Below are positions 47,877-58,841 of a stretch of DNA of 64,000 bases, piece by piece (within the stretch, counting starts at the first letter, position 1; every line of letters starts with the position of its first letter). The translations under genes and the position numbers were made by a program. Below the pieces are notes generated by a model. That model was given only the letters and a program-made list of their open reading frames with translations. It had not been told where the DNA came from and did no database searches. This DNA is from Helicobacter labetoulli (lineage in GTDB: Bacteria; Campylobacterota; Campylobacteria; Campylobacterales; Helicobacteraceae), in assembly GCF_003670275.1 (NCBI RefSeq), contig NZ_QXJF01000004.1, positions 1,791 through 65,790 of the forward strand, in the 5' to 3' direction.

Positions 47877-49103
47877 TTAAAACAAAAAATAAAAAAATGG
47901 TCCAGCTATGTCATAGTTCCAATAGACTCTTGTATTTGTAATGTCCCCAAAATAGGTTTTCACAGATACCAAATTCAACAAGACCAATAATACAAAAATC
48001 TGTAGCAAAAATGGTTGTTTGCGCAGTGCTAGAAACATAAAATAACCAAAGGCAATCTCCATAAACAAAACACTCATACGAAGTGAAAAGTGATTACTCA
48101 CTCCAATCGATCCCCAATACACTAAAATAGAACCAAAAATAACATACCGCCACTGCTTATGTATCTTATTAACATAGAAATAAGCAAATATCATAAGCAT
48201 CAGTGTGAAAAGCAAATTTTTCAGTGTTATATAACTCCCACCTTGAAGAGAAGCCCCAGAAATATATGAATAAAGCTTACCCCTAAACGCATTTATAACC
48301 ATGTTATAACTTGGAAGAAACTCCCATAAAAATGTAATAATCTCATCAAAAAAATAAAACACAAACATAAGCAAGACACTTATTGTCATACCAATTTTTG
48401 GCTTTTTCATCAAAAGCCAATAGCAAAGATAAAAACCTAATGCTGTTACATGAAACATAAAGGCAATGGCGACATACACAAGATGGACTTTCAAACGCTT
48501 CTCCGTAAAAGCATATAACAAAAAAATAGATGAAAAAACTTGTCTCATAACCAAACCAGCAAACCAATAGTGAAAAAATAAAAGACTTACAGCTACACAC
48601 AAAGCTTGTTGTTTTGGAGCGATATGAGACATAGCATATACTTCAAGCCATATATAAAACAAAACAGCCGCAGTAAAAATATTAATCGCAATAAAAGTTG
48701 AACTACTTAGCTCTCCTAAAAATCTACTTAAAATAAAATAATACAATGGTAAAGCCATTTCCAACCCAGCACCATAATCAAACAAAGCCTGAAAATTATT
48801 ATTAAGCAATTTTTCATATGCACGATAATAATTAACATAATCACCGTGTGGAATACAATCACCATTATAAATTGATGAGGATAAGATAACACAAAGTGAA
48901 ATAATGACACGAGACTTTTTGGTAAAAGCAGAAGAAAAAATAATCAAAAAAAATAGACCAGTAACACTTGCAATCATAGGTGAAAATGGCAAAATAACCC
49001 ACGGAATAAGCGCTAGAACATATGAGAATATATCCGTTTGTCTCACATTCTGCAATTTTGAGTTTTGTAAATTTGAAACACTGCCAAAAGATAGATTGTT
49101 CAA
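47877..49103 (-). CDS. EpsG-like surface polysaccharide polymerase
   Basis: 408 aa, about ten to eleven membrane helices. The motifs HGDYVNYYRAYE (periplasmic loop near residue 85) and AGLVMRQVFSSIFLLYAF fit the EpsG/Wzy polymerase family that links repeat units of exported glycans. The start is TTG at 49103 with AGGA upstream; an in-frame TAA just upstream rules out a longer form. The Wzz-like gene follows 16 bases later. The poly-C/G tract lies 143 bases upstream. Confidence 0.75.
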   Translation of the reverse strand: MNNLSFGSVSNLQNSKLQNVRQTDIFSYVLALIPWVILPFSPMIASVTGLFFLIIFSSAFTKKSRVIISLCVILSSSIYNGDCIPHGDYVNYYRAYEKLLNNNFQALFDYGAGLEMALPLYYFILSRFLGELSSSTFIAINIFTAAVLFYIWLEVYAMSHIAPKQQALCVAVSLLFFHYWFAGLVMRQVFSSIFLLYAFTEKRLKVHLVYVAIAFMFHVTALGFYLCYWLLMKKPKIGMTISVLLMFVFYFFDEIITFLWEFLPSYNMVINAFRGKLYSYISGASLQGGSYITLKNLLFTLMLMIFAYFYVNKIHKQWRYVIFGSILVYWGSIGVSNHFSLRMSVLFMEIAFGYFMFLALRKQPFLLQIFVLLVLLNLVSVKTYFGDITNTRVYWNYDIAGPFFYFLF

Positions 49104-49114
49104 AGCGAGTCCTA

Positions 49115-49144
49115 TTTTTTTTGATTAAGCTAAATCAAAAAAAA
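49115..49144. other. AT-rich hairpin next to the EpsG-like start
   Basis: TTTTTTTTGATT (49115-49126), loop AAGCTA, AATCAAAAAAAA (49133-49144): a perfect 12-bp palindrome directly upstream of the TTG start. With U/A tails it could attenuate the transcript or end one from upstream. Confidence 0.5.
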
Positions 49145-49246
49145 TACCAACAAAAAGAGAATGGGGATTATAATAGAATATTTCTTATTCTTTGCTTATT
49201 TTTAATTTTATGCTAGGTCATAGCTTGTTTTCTTTCGCTTGGATAG

Positions 49247-49256
49247 CCCCCCCCCC
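49247..49256. repeat. Homopolymer C10/G10 tract upstream of the polysaccharide genes
   Basis: Ten C on the plus strand, 59 bases past the ychF stop and 143 bases before the polymerase start. It is intergenic; only a 27-codon frame passes through it on the minus strand, so any switching would act on transcription or leader structure. Confidence 0.65.
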
Positions 49257-49314
49257 GTGCAAACGAACCTTAAAGATGAAAGCGAAACGCATTCCCTTTA
49301 GATTTATACCCCTC

Positions 49315-50415
49315 TCACACATTAAACCTAAAGTGCATTATATCGCCATCTTGCACGACATAGTCCTTACCTTCAATCCGCATAGCCCCAGCTTCTTTTG
49401 CCTTTGCTTCCCCGCCATACTTGATAAAATCATCATAGCTTATACATTCCGCACGGATAAAGCCCTTTTCAAAATCCTTATGTATCACACTAGCTGCCTT
49501 TGGTGCTAAATCCCCACGCCGAATCGTCCAAGCCCGAACTTCTTTCACCCCCGCAGTAAAGTAGCTAATAAGTCCAAGCCTTGCAAAGCCCTCTCTAATA
49601 ATCTGTTCTAGCCCACTCTCACTTGCCCCAAGACTAGCTAAAAACTCCGCCCTTTCACTATCTTCCATTCCCACCATCTCTTCTTCAATCTTCGCACAAA
49701 GCTTGATAGCAATGCCCCCATTTTGCGTGGCGTATTCACGCACTTTTCGCACATATTCGTTATCAGATTCTAGCCCATCTTCATCCACATTTGCCCCATA
49801 CATCACTTCCTTATTTGTTAGGAATCTTAGCTCACGATTAAGTGTCATAAACTCTTCACTATCGCGTTTTTCAAAGGTTTTCACCGGCTTATTAGATTCT
49901 AAATGTGCTAAAAGCTCTTGTGCAATAGAGAGTTGTGCGTTTGCACCCTTTTGTGCTTTGCTCTCTTTTTGTAGCTTTTCAATGCGTTTATTCAGGCTTG
50001 CCATATCGGCAAAAAGTAGTTCTAGCTCAATAATCTCAATATCATTAATGGGGTCAATCCGCCCCTCTATATGTGTAATGTTAGAATCTTCAAAGCATCG
50101 TACAATATGCAAAATCATATCCGCTTCTTTAATGTTTGCTAAGAACTGATTGCCTAGCCCTTCACCCTTACTCGCCCCTCTTACAAGCCCTGCAATATCT
50201 ACAAACTCAACGACTGAATGCTGAATCTTTTGGGGATTTACTATCTTTGCAAGCTCATCTAGCCTAGAATCTGGCACAGGCACAACCGCCTTATTTGGCT
50301 CAATCGTGCAAAATGGATAGTTTGCCGCCTCTGCGTTTTGTGCCTTTGTGAGTGCATTAAAAGTCGTTGATTTACCAACATTTGGAAGCCCAACAATACC
50401 AATTGATAGTCCCAT
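49315..50415 (-). CDS. ychF: Ribosome-binding ATPase YchF
   Basis: 366 aa. GLPNVGKSTTFNAL is the P-loop, VDIAGLVRGASKGEG the switch II region, and the C-terminal TGS-like domain ends the protein. YchF is an Obg-family ATPase linked to ribosomes and stress. It ends the folD-to-ychF run; pepA lies 2 bases upstream. Confidence 0.95.
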   Translation of the reverse strand: MGLSIGIVGLPNVGKSTTFNALTKAQNAEAANYPFCTIEPNKAVVPVPDSRLDELAKIVNPQKIQHSVVEFVDIAGLVRGASKGEGLGNQFLANIKEADMILHIVRCFEDSNITHIEGRIDPINDIEIIELELLFADMASLNKRIEKLQKESKAQKGANAQLSIAQELLAHLESNKPVKTFEKRDSEEFMTLNRELRFLTNKEVMYGANVDEDGLESDNEYVRKVREYATQNGGIAIKLCAKIEEEMVGMEDSERAEFLASLGASESGLEQIIREGFARLGLISYFTAGVKEVRAWTIRRGDLAPKAASVIHKDFEKGFIRAECISYDDFIKYGGEAKAKEAGAMRIEGKDYVVQDGDIMHFRFNV

Positions 50416-50417
50416 AA

Positions 50418-51839
<1,422 letters not shown>

Positions 51840-51853
51840 TCACTCCTTGTATT

Positions 51854-52615
51854 TTATTTAGCCTTTGAATCTAGCTCACTTTGCTCTAGTTCATATTGAA
51901 TCTTGGCAATCTTTTTATCCACTTTTTTTGTTTGAGACTGAAAATACCACCAAACACCTCCACCAATCACAGCCGCAAGTGGTATGAGCAAATATGGATG
52001 CTCCTTAAACCAATCAAGCACAATAAAAATCTCCTCACCAAAAATCCAAGTCAGCACAATGGTAATTGCCGCCCAAACCCACGCTGAAAAGAGATTGATA
52101 ATAGCAAATTTTAATGCACTATAACGCGTTGTGCCAATACTCATAGGAATAATTGTCCGCATACCATACATATAGCGTTGTATAAAAATAATGGGCCAAC
52201 CATATTTTTTCAAAAGCAAATGCGCTAGGGCGAACTTGCGTCTTTGCGAGGTAAATTCCTCCTGAATCGTCTTGCGATTAAAGCGTCCGATATAAAAATA
52301 AATCTGATCACCCACAAAACCGCCAAGCCCAGCAATAAAAATCGCCAAAAACAAATTCATTTTTCCATCGTGTGCAGCAAGTCCGGCAAAGATAAGCCCT
52401 AGCTCCCCTTCTAAAATCCCCCAACAAAATAAAATAAAATACCCCCAAGTTTCCACATACTTATCCCAAAGCTGTGTGATAAATGCTTCAAGTGAGAATC
52501 CAGACTGCTTATAAAGCACAATAAGCCCCACAACAATGACAAACACCAATCCCCATACAAAAATGCGTTTGGGATTCTGCCTAGCATAAATGACAATCTT
52601 TTGGACAAAGCTCAT
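51854..52615 (-). CDS. DedA family membrane protein
   Basis: 253 aa. GILEGELGLIFAGLAAHDG, GGFVGDQIYFYIGRFNRKT and FIQRYMYGMRTIIPMSIGTT are DedA/SNARE-associated family blocks; five to six helices and a basic C-terminal tail. Its ATG abuts the apt stop with no gap. The role is probably lipid-carrier recycling, as for the DedA protein at 35491. Confidence 0.88.
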   Translation of the reverse strand: MSFVQKIVIYARQNPKRIFVWGLVFVIVVGLIVLYKQSGFSLEAFITQLWDKYVETWGYFILFCWGILEGELGLIFAGLAAHDGKMNLFLAIFIAGLGGFVGDQIYFYIGRFNRKTIQEEFTSQRRKFALAHLLLKKYGWPIIFIQRYMYGMRTIIPMSIGTTRYSALKFAIINLFSAWVWAAITIVLTWIFGEEIFIVLDWFKEHPYLLIPLAAVIGGGVWWYFQSQTKKVDKKIAKIQYELEQSELDSKAK

Positions 52616-53164
52616 CTATTTTCCCTCATATTCCAAAATGCTAAATACTTTTGTGTGTGAAAGGAGCTTTTTCTCACCTTGCAATCCTTTGAGATTAATA
52701 ATAAAAGCTGCCTCCACGCATTCTGCCCCCATAGATTCTATTAGCTTCACACTTGCTTCTGCTGTGCCACCTGTGGCAATTAAGTCATCTACCAACACAA
52801 CTTTTGGATTTTTAACCTCCCTAAATGCGTCAATATGCATTTCAACTTCATCAAAGCCATACTCGAAGCTATACTTTTCACTCACGGTTGTAAAAGGAAG
52901 CTTACCCTTTTTGCGTATAGGGACAAAGCCAACGCCCATAGCAAATGCCAAAGCCGAGCCAAAAATAAAGCCCCTTGCTTCAATCCCAGCGATAAAGTCT
53001 ATCTTTTTATCCATATAGCGATTTTTTAGAATCTCAATCACTCCATCAAAAACTTCAGCATTCCCAATCAATGTAGTAATATCACGAAAAATAATATCGG
53101 GCTTTGGATAATCGGGTATAGCGCGTATAGAATCTGCTATCTTTTGTTTATCTATGGTATTCAT
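52616..53164 (-). CDS. apt: Adenine phosphoribosyltransferase
   Basis: 182 aa. [17 protein letters not shown] and [17 protein letters not shown] (PRPP loop) identify Apt, which salvages adenine to AMP. The neighbours match H. pylori HP0570-HP0574 as I recall. Confidence 0.95.
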   Translation of the reverse strand: MNTIDKQKIADSIRAIPDYPKPDIIFRDITTLIGNAEVFDGVIEILKNRYMDKKIDFIAGIEARGFIFGSALAFAMGVGFVPIRKKGKLPFTTVSEKYSFEYGFDEVEMHIDAFREVKNPKVVLVDDLIATGGTAEASVKLIESMGAECVEAAFIINLKGLQGEKKLLSHTKVFSILEYEGK

Positions 53165-53198
53165 TCAAAAACTCCTTTGTGTGATTTTAAAGAGAATC

Positions 53199-53552
53199 TT
53201 AGAGCAATGCCTCTATTTTTTGCTCTAAGTCTTTGATTCTAGCCTTATACTTATCGGTTTCAATTCTGTATTGAGAATTTCGCGATTTTAGCACCTTAAC
53301 TTCATTTTTTAACGCATTCATCTCTTGAGTAAGAATGTCAATATTCCCTAACGCCCTTTGTAGCTGCAATTGATGCTTACGGATAAGAATCTCCGCTTCA
53401 TTAAGCGTGAGCTTCATCGCTGCGGAGTTTCTCTCCTCCTTTTGTGCCACAGAGCGATAAAAAAATGTCCGCACAAGCATATATAACACAAACAGAATAA
53501 ATCCTGTAAGAAAAAACCATTTTGCGATAAAAGTCCCAACATCTTGTCCCAT
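53199..53552 (-). CDS. Hypothetical membrane-anchored coiled-coil protein
   Basis: 117 aa. One membrane helix near residues 12-30 and a long coiled coil (about 45-115) with heptad leucines. The likely topology is a cytosolic coil anchored in the inner membrane. Length and position between apt and rpiB match the H. pylori HP0573 hypothetical; the function is unknown. Confidence 0.7.
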   Translation of the reverse strand: MGQDVGTFIAKWFFLTGFILFVLYMLVRTFFYRSVAQKEERNSAAMKLTLNEAEILIRKHQLQLQRALGNIDILTQEMNALKNEVKVLKSRNSQYRIETDKYKARIKDLEQKIEALL

Positions 53553-53567
53553 AAGCCTCTCCTTAAT

Positions 53568-54020
53568 TTAGCCTAAATCCTGCAATTTATCAACCCTCTG
53601 CGTATGTCGCCCACCCTCAAATTCAAAATCCACAAATGCTTCAAGAATTGACTCCACTTCGCCCACGCCACTGATACGCTCACCCATACACAAGACATTA
53701 GCATCATTATGTAACCTTGCCATTTTTGCCATATACGCATCGTGGCATAATGCTGCACGGATATGCCTGTAGCGATTAGCAGCAATGCTCATTCCAATTC
53801 CACTTCCACAGATTAAGATCCCCTTATACTGCGGATTTTCTTTTAAAACATCGCATACTTTTTTAGCATAATCAGGGTAATCCACCCTTTGTGTATCTTG
53901 CGGGGCTAAATCAATCACACTAAAGCCCTTTTCCTGTAACAAAGCAATCACAAAGTTTTTAATATTCACTCCCGCGTGGTCTGTGCCTATCACATAGGTT
54001 TGTTTTTTGTTTTCTCTCAT
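53568..54020 (-). CDS. rpiB: Ribose-5-phosphate isomerase B
   Basis: 150 aa. GTDHAGVNIKNFV at the start, ICGSGIGMSIAANRY (catalytic Cys) and NDANVLCMGERISG are the RpiB/LacAB blocks. It interconverts ribose and ribulose 5-phosphate in the pentose phosphate pathway. Confidence 0.95.
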   Translation of the reverse strand: MRENKKQTYVIGTDHAGVNIKNFVIALLQEKGFSVIDLAPQDTQRVDYPDYAKKVCDVLKENPQYKGILICGSGIGMSIAANRYRHIRAALCHDAYMAKMARLHNDANVLCMGERISGVGEVESILEAFVDFEFEGGRHTQRVDKLQDLG

Positions 54021-54050
54021 CTTTATCCCTTTTATCTCTATTTTACAGCT

Positions 54051-55067
54051 TTATTTTGGCATTGCCTCTCTCATTTTCTGCTCCAAGCCCTCCGTTGTTT
54101 TAAACATTCTCTCCCAGCGGATTGTATAACGCTTACTCTTATCCACATCTGCCCCAGATTCTTCACTATTTACCTTATTGAGACTAAGATAGATAAACCA
54201 CGGCTTCCCTACAATATTTTTATACGGCACACTTCCCCAAAATCGTGAATCAAAGCTGTTATTGCGATTATCACCGACCATAAAAAATTCATCTTGTTTG
54301 ATTTTGATATAAAACATATCATCATATTTTTCCATACTGCGGATTGTCCTATCATTAAACATATCCGTGAAAGCGACATTTCTATCTTCTATAAGCCCAC
54401 TTGTATCTGTGATATATTCTTTTTTCCATAGCTCACAGCCAAGCTCCCCATCGCCCATATTTGCGTGTCCTGTTCCCTCTACGCACACTCTTTTATAGAG
54501 CTTTCCTTGCTCGTCTATTTTATAACGACTTTCACTATACGGATTCTCATAATACACACTTTGATAAGCAATGCCCGGATGCTGTCCCATATATGGCTCT
54601 TTGACAAAGAGTTTGCCAAATCGCTCCACAAGCACATAACCAGAAAAATGCTCTCTTATATATTCATCGCCCTCAAATGGACGCAGATACATTCCGTCCT
54701 TATCAAAAATCACTTCATCACCGCCCACAGCAAAAGTGCGTTTGACATAATATACCTTTTGTTCGTGTGGGGGGATAAAGACAACAACATCGCCCCTTTT
54801 TGGTCGCTCTCCCTCAAGCAAATGCCCATTTCCACGAAAATCAGGCAATACATTCACTTCAACCCAAGGGATTCTAGGCGTTGGGATTCCATAGCTAAAT
54901 TTTTTCACAAACAAAAAATCACCCTCATAAAGTGTCCCCACCATTGAACGCGTAGGAATCACAAAAGCCTGCATAACAAAGAATATCAAAAACAAAACGA
55001 TGATAATCGTCCCCGTCCAGCTTGAAACAAATGCTTTTAGTCCATTAAAAAGTTTTTTCATAATCAT
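54051..55067 (-). CDS. lepB: Signal peptidase I
   Basis: 338 aa, longer than the ~290 of H. pylori. The serine is in VIPTRSMVGTLYEGD and the general-base lysine in KVYYVKRTFAVGGD; GDNRNNSFDSRFWG is box E. A membrane helix lies at about 15-35. It cleaves signal peptides of exported proteins. The extra length sits in the middle (about 145-235). folD is 10 bases upstream. Confidence 0.94.
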   Translation of the reverse strand: MIMKKLFNGLKAFVSSWTGTIIIVLFLIFFVMQAFVIPTRSMVGTLYEGDFLFVKKFSYGIPTPRIPWVEVNVLPDFRGNGHLLEGERPKRGDVVVFIPPHEQKVYYVKRTFAVGGDEVIFDKDGMYLRPFEGDEYIREHFSGYVLVERFGKLFVKEPYMGQHPGIAYQSVYYENPYSESRYKIDEQGKLYKRVCVEGTGHANMGDGELGCELWKKEYITDTSGLIEDRNVAFTDMFNDRTIRSMEKYDDMFYIKIKQDEFFMVGDNRNNSFDSRFWGSVPYKNIVGKPWFIYLSLNKVNSEESGADVDKSKRYTIRWERMFKTTEGLEQKMREAMPK

Positions 55068-55077
55068 ATCCTTTTGT

Positions 55078-55932
55078 TTATACTCTTTGTGTCAAGCGAT
55101 ACAATGCTGCTTTATAGGTATTTTGCAATAGTGTAGCAATTGTCATAGGTCCTACACCTCCGGGCACAGGGGTAATAAAACTTACCTTTTTAGAGACATT
55201 TTCAAAATCCACATCGCCCACAAGTACTCCAGATTCTAAACGATTAATGCCAATATCCACAACAACGGCATTTTCTTTTATCATATCTGCCTTAATCAGC
55301 CCAGCCTTCCCTACACCAACGCATACAATATCCGCATTTTTGGTATAAGCACTCACATCGCGTGTTAGAATATGTGTGCAGCTTACACTCGCTCCTGCAT
55401 TTAGCATTAATGCAGCCAAGGGCTTACCTACAATATTACTCATTCCTACAATCACAACATCTTTGCCACTTACATCAATATTATAATGTTTTAAAAGATT
55501 CATAACACCAAGGGGAGTAGCAGGGACAAAGCTATCAAGATTCACACTTAGTCGCCCCACATTAAAAGGGTGGAATCCATCTACATCTTTTTGCGGATTT
55601 ATGGCTTCTAGCACTTTAGAAGTTTTGATATGTGGGGGCAATGGAAGTTGGACTAAGATTCCATCAATATTTGGATTTTTATTAAGAATCTCAATGACGG
55701 AAAGCAACTCATCTTCAGTGATACTTGGGGGCATTTCGTGTGTTACGGAGTAGATTCCCACACGCTTACACGCCTTAGCTTTCATCTGCACATACGCACA
55801 GCTTGCCTGGTCATTCCCCACTAAAATCACTGCCAAACCGGGCGTTATTCCCTGTTTTGCAAGATCTTGGACTTGAGTAATGAGATTTTTTTCAATATTT
55901 GCACTTAGAGTCGTGCCATCAAGTAAAGTCAT
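55078..55932 (-). CDS. folD: Methylenetetrahydrofolate dehydrogenase/cyclohydrolase
   Basis: 284 aa. Catalytic Lys/Tyr region [40 protein letters not shown] (NADP site) and [12 protein letters not shown] are all present. It interconverts folate one-carbon forms. It is the first gene of the minus-strand block running to ychF. Confidence 0.95.
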   Translation of the reverse strand: MTLLDGTTLSANIEKNLITQVQDLAKQGITPGLAVILVGNDQASCAYVQMKAKACKRVGIYSVTHEMPPSITEDELLSVIEILNKNPNIDGILVQLPLPPHIKTSKVLEAINPQKDVDGFHPFNVGRLSVNLDSFVPATPLGVMNLLKHYNIDVSGKDVVIVGMSNIVGKPLAALMLNAGASVSCTHILTRDVSAYTKNADIVCVGVGKAGLIKADMIKENAVVVDIGINRLESGVLVGDVDFENVSKKVSFITPVPGGVGPMTIATLLQNTYKAALYRLTQRV

Positions 55933-56007
55933 TGTATTAAGCCTTTGTGATTATCATTTCGCTATTATAATACAAGATATTAAAGAAATACTATTAAGCG
56001 AGGAAAT

Positions 56008-56337
56008 ATGAGTAAAAAACTAATGCTGTGTGCTTTGATTCTAGGGAGTATAAACGCCCAAAGCAAGTTTCTCTCACAAGATGAATATGGTAAGAATCTT
56101 TATCAAAATCCGCGTGGTATCGCGTGTAGTAAATGCCACGGAGAGAGTGGAGAGCCTACCATAATAGCCCACTACAAGCATAAGGGTGTTGAAAAAACAC
56201 TTCTTGCCCCGCGTATTAACAACCTTGAGTTTAGCACCTTTAGCAAAGCATTCAAAAAGCAAAAAGGCGTTATGCCTGCATACTATTTGACAGAAGAAGA
56301 GATAAAAGCCATTTATATCTACCTCTATCGTCCATAA
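56008..56337 (+). CDS. Small periplasmic c-type cytochrome
   Basis: 109 aa. A signal peptide (about 1-18, ending NAQ-S) is followed by one haem-binding motif CSKCH and a later methionine (GVMPAYYL) as probable sixth ligand. It should carry electrons in the periplasm, as cytochrome c553-like proteins do. It stands alone, divergent from folD. I see no promoter with confidence. Confidence 0.82.
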   Translation: MSKKLMLCALILGSINAQSKFLSQDEYGKNLYQNPRGIACSKCHGESGEPTIIAHYKHKGVEKTLLAPRINNLEFSTFSKAFKKQKGVMPAYYLTEEEIKAIYIYLYRP

Positions 56338-56505
56338 GCACTTTTGACTACAAAAAGCGGTAAAAAAGCCAAGATTCCAAAATAACTTTAAAAAAGATAG
56401 AGGGAAAGATTCTAAAGGGATTCTAAAAAGAAAAAAGAAATCAACCCTCCCCCTTACTCAAAGGAAGAGAGAAAGGAGTGGCAAGAGCCAAGAGACTAGC
56501 TCAAC

Positions 56506-58029
56506 TTAGTTAAGCAATCTTAGGATATTTTGCTGAATAGCATTTGCTTGAGAAAGTGCATAACTACCAGATTGAGCAAGAATATTAAGCTTACTAAATT
56601 CTGAACTTTCAGCTGCAAAATCCACTTCGCGGATAGTAGATTCGGCTGCTTTAACATTCACTTGAGTTACTGTGATGTTATTAACCGTGCTTATCATTTG
56701 TCCTTGAACGGAACCAAGGTCAGCTCTAATCTTATCAAGCATTTTCTGTGCAGATTCTGCAATATCCATTGTTACCATAGCACCTCGCAAACTTGTTACA
56801 CCAGCACCAAGATCTGCACCACCACTTGCGATAACAGCATTGTAGTTCGCACCTGAAGCAGACTTCACATCAGCATTAAACACACCTGTTACATCGCGAA
56901 GGTTTGCTGTTGTTTGAGCGATCTTTGTGTCATCTTGATAACCTGTTGAGCTAATGTTTGTCCCAGAGACAACAATATCTCTCGCATCTGTCCTTACAAG
57001 TGAAAGACGACCATAGTTTGTTGAACCAGCTTTCAAATCTTGCCCACCATTTACCGTTTCAATCGCCGCATCACCTTGACCACCCACAGCACCATCAGCT
57101 TTGAAATCTATACCGCGTCCATCTGTGCTTCTTAGCATTAAGCGTCCAAGATTATCGGTATAAGCTTCAACACCTGTGTGCATTGTAGCCGCGTTAAAAG
57201 CTTGAACCAAACGACCATCGCTATCATTTTTCTTAATGTCGATGATGTCTCCAATAGAGATACCATTAAGCATTACATGTGCCAAACTACCAGACTTGAT
57301 AGAAATGTCTGAAGTCGTAAATGTATTTGCTTGAGCACGGATACCTGTTTTATCAGAGTTTTTGTTAATAACTTCCGCCAAAACGCCAAGTCCTGTCCCT
57401 GCAGATGATGAAATCTTTACAGATTCTAAAGTAACATCATTTACACCATCAACATTTTTAAATGTCATTTGCACTTCACCAGAGCTTGTAATCAAAGCAC
57501 CTGTCTCAATACGGACTTGTCCAATTTTATCAGATGTTGTTGAAGCAATAGAAGCCTTGATAGATTGATTTGAGTAAGCTCCCACTTGGAATTCTTTATT
57601 TGAGAATTGCCCTGAAAGCAACGCCATACCATTATAAGTCGTGGTATTACCGATATTATCAAGCCCCTCAATAAGTCGCTTAATATCCATTTGAATCATT
57701 GAGCGAGATTGAGTAGATTGCCCATCTTGAGCTGCTTGAACTGCCTTAGTTTTGATTGTATCAAGGATTTTGATTTGCTCATCCATCGCCTTATCCGCAA
57801 TTTGGATAATCCCCATACCATCATTTGTATTTCTAATTGCTTGTCCTAAAGCACTTGCTTGTGAGCGTAAGCTATCAGCAATCGTCATACCTGAAGCATC
57901 ATCTGCTGCCTTGTTAATGCGAAGACCTGAACTCAACTTCTCCATTGAGTTTTTAAGGTTGTATTGAGTAAAGGTAGATTGAGCGTGTGCGTTGAGTGCA
58001 TTTATGTTAGTATTGACCTGAAAAGCCAT
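56506..58029 (-). CDS. flaA: Flagellin A, major flagellin
   Basis: 507 aa, close to the ~510 of H. pylori Fla[20 protein letters not shown] and [20 protein letters not shown] form the conserved D0/D1 N-terminus, and [15 protein letters not shown] the C-terminus; the middle also follows FlaA ([39 protein letters not shown]). It is exported to build the filament. A sigma-28-type promoter lies upstream. No flaB is in the window. Confidence 0.93.
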   Translation of the reverse strand: MAFQVNTNINALNAHAQSTFTQYNLKNSMEKLSSGLRINKAADDASGMTIADSLRSQASALGQAIRNTNDGMGIIQIADKAMDEQIKILDTIKTKAVQAAQDGQSTQSRSMIQMDIKRLIEGLDNIGNTTTYNGMALLSGQFSNKEFQVGAYSNQSIKASIASTTSDKIGQVRIETGALITSSGEVQMTFKNVDGVNDVTLESVKISSSAGTGLGVLAEVINKNSDKTGIRAQANTFTTSDISIKSGSLAHVMLNGISIGDIIDIKKNDSDGRLVQAFNAATMHTGVEAYTDNLGRLMLRSTDGRGIDFKADGAVGGQGDAAIETVNGGQDLKAGSTNYGRLSLVRTDARDIVVSGTNISSTGYQDDTKIAQTTANLRDVTGVFNADVKSASGANYNAVIASGGADLGAGVTSLRGAMVTMDIAESAQKMLDKIRADLGSVQGQMISTVNNITVTQVNVKAAESTIREVDFAAESSEFSKLNILAQSGSYALSQANAIQQNILRLLN

Positions 58030-58083
58030 AGTAACTCCTTTTTTTTGTTTTTCCTTAGGCGTCCTTGCCCTTGGTTGAAAGAC

Positions 58084-58110
58084 ATATCGGCTATGTAAAA
58101 ATTTTTTAAA
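58084..58110 (-). promoter_or_regulatory. Sigma-28 (FliA) promoter of flaA
   Basis: On the minus strand GCCGATAT (58091-58084) is the FliA -10, preceded by a TTTAAAA-type -35 (58110-58100) at slightly short spacing. It sits about 55 bases before the flaA ATG, with GGAG as ribosome site. Confidence 0.7.
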
Positions 58111-58289
58111 TGTATTTTGCTAGATTCTGTATTTTTTTGCGTGAAATATTGAATCTCAAGGCATTAGCAAGTTACTTTTAGAGACATTATAGGCACAAAA
58201 CAAGCAAACTTACACCTACAATATATAATAATAACTTTGTCAGTGCATAATTAAAGTTTAAAATAAACTTGCCTTTTAGGAGTTTCACA

Positions 58290-58754
58290 ATGGAAGATAT
58301 ATTTGACCCAAAATCTTTAACAATGAGTGTGCTTGCCTCACCAAGTATGGCGAACTTTAGCGGTGTTATGCACGGCGGAGAGCTTATGAAGCTTTTAGAT
58401 CAAGTGGCGTATGCTTGTGCTACACGATATTGTGGCTGCGGTGTGGTAACTATCGGCGTTGATGGAATGGTGTTTAAAAATCCCATTCCCATTGGCTCAC
58501 TTGTGATTTTTCTTGCCTCTGTGAATTATGTGGGGAGTAGCAGCTGCGAAGTGGGGATTAAAGTCATCAGTGAAGATATTAAAAATCGCTTTGTTACACA
58601 TTGCAATAGCTGCTACTTTACAATGGTAGCCATTGACAAAGAGGGTAAAAAAGTCAAAATCCCACCACTCACCCCTACGACAGAAGCAGAAAAAAGACGC
58701 TTTGAAGCAGCTAAAAAACGCAAAGAGTTTAGAGTTCAAATCAAACCTCATTAA
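58290..58754 (+). CDS. Acyl-CoA thioesterase, hotdog fold (YciA-like)
   Basis: 154 aa from the ATG at 58290 (MEDIFDPKSL), which has AGGAG about 8 bases upstream; an earlier in-frame TTG overlaps that site. FSGVMHGGELMKLLDQVAYA holds the active-site Asp and helix, and VDGMVFKNPIPIGSLV the strand region. It hydrolyses acyl-CoA, a fatty-acid housekeeping task. H. pylori HP0496 is the likely counterpart. The lysine-rich C-terminus is variable. Confidence 0.88.
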   Translation: MEDIFDPKSLTMSVLASPSMANFSGVMHGGELMKLLDQVAYACATRYCGCGVVTIGVDGMVFKNPIPIGSLVIFLASVNYVGSSSCEVGIKVISEDIKNRFVTHCNSCYFTMVAIDKEGKKVKIPPLTPTTEAEKRRFEAAKKRKEFRVQIKPH

Positions 58755-58841
58755 CTTGCTCATTTTGTAACTTTATCACATTTCCTTCTTATCCACTTTG
58801 CTATAATCACAGGTGATTCTATAGATAAGGAGGATAACACT

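Noticed and set aside
49703-50149. Plus-strand open frame opposite ychF
   Set aside because: It is a serine-rich shadow of the highly conserved ychF gene with no ribosome site.
56338-56505. Second copy of the structured element near flaA (CCCTCCCCCTTA)
   Set aside because: It shares only a short C-rich word with the element at 25491-25681; no matching inverted arm is present.
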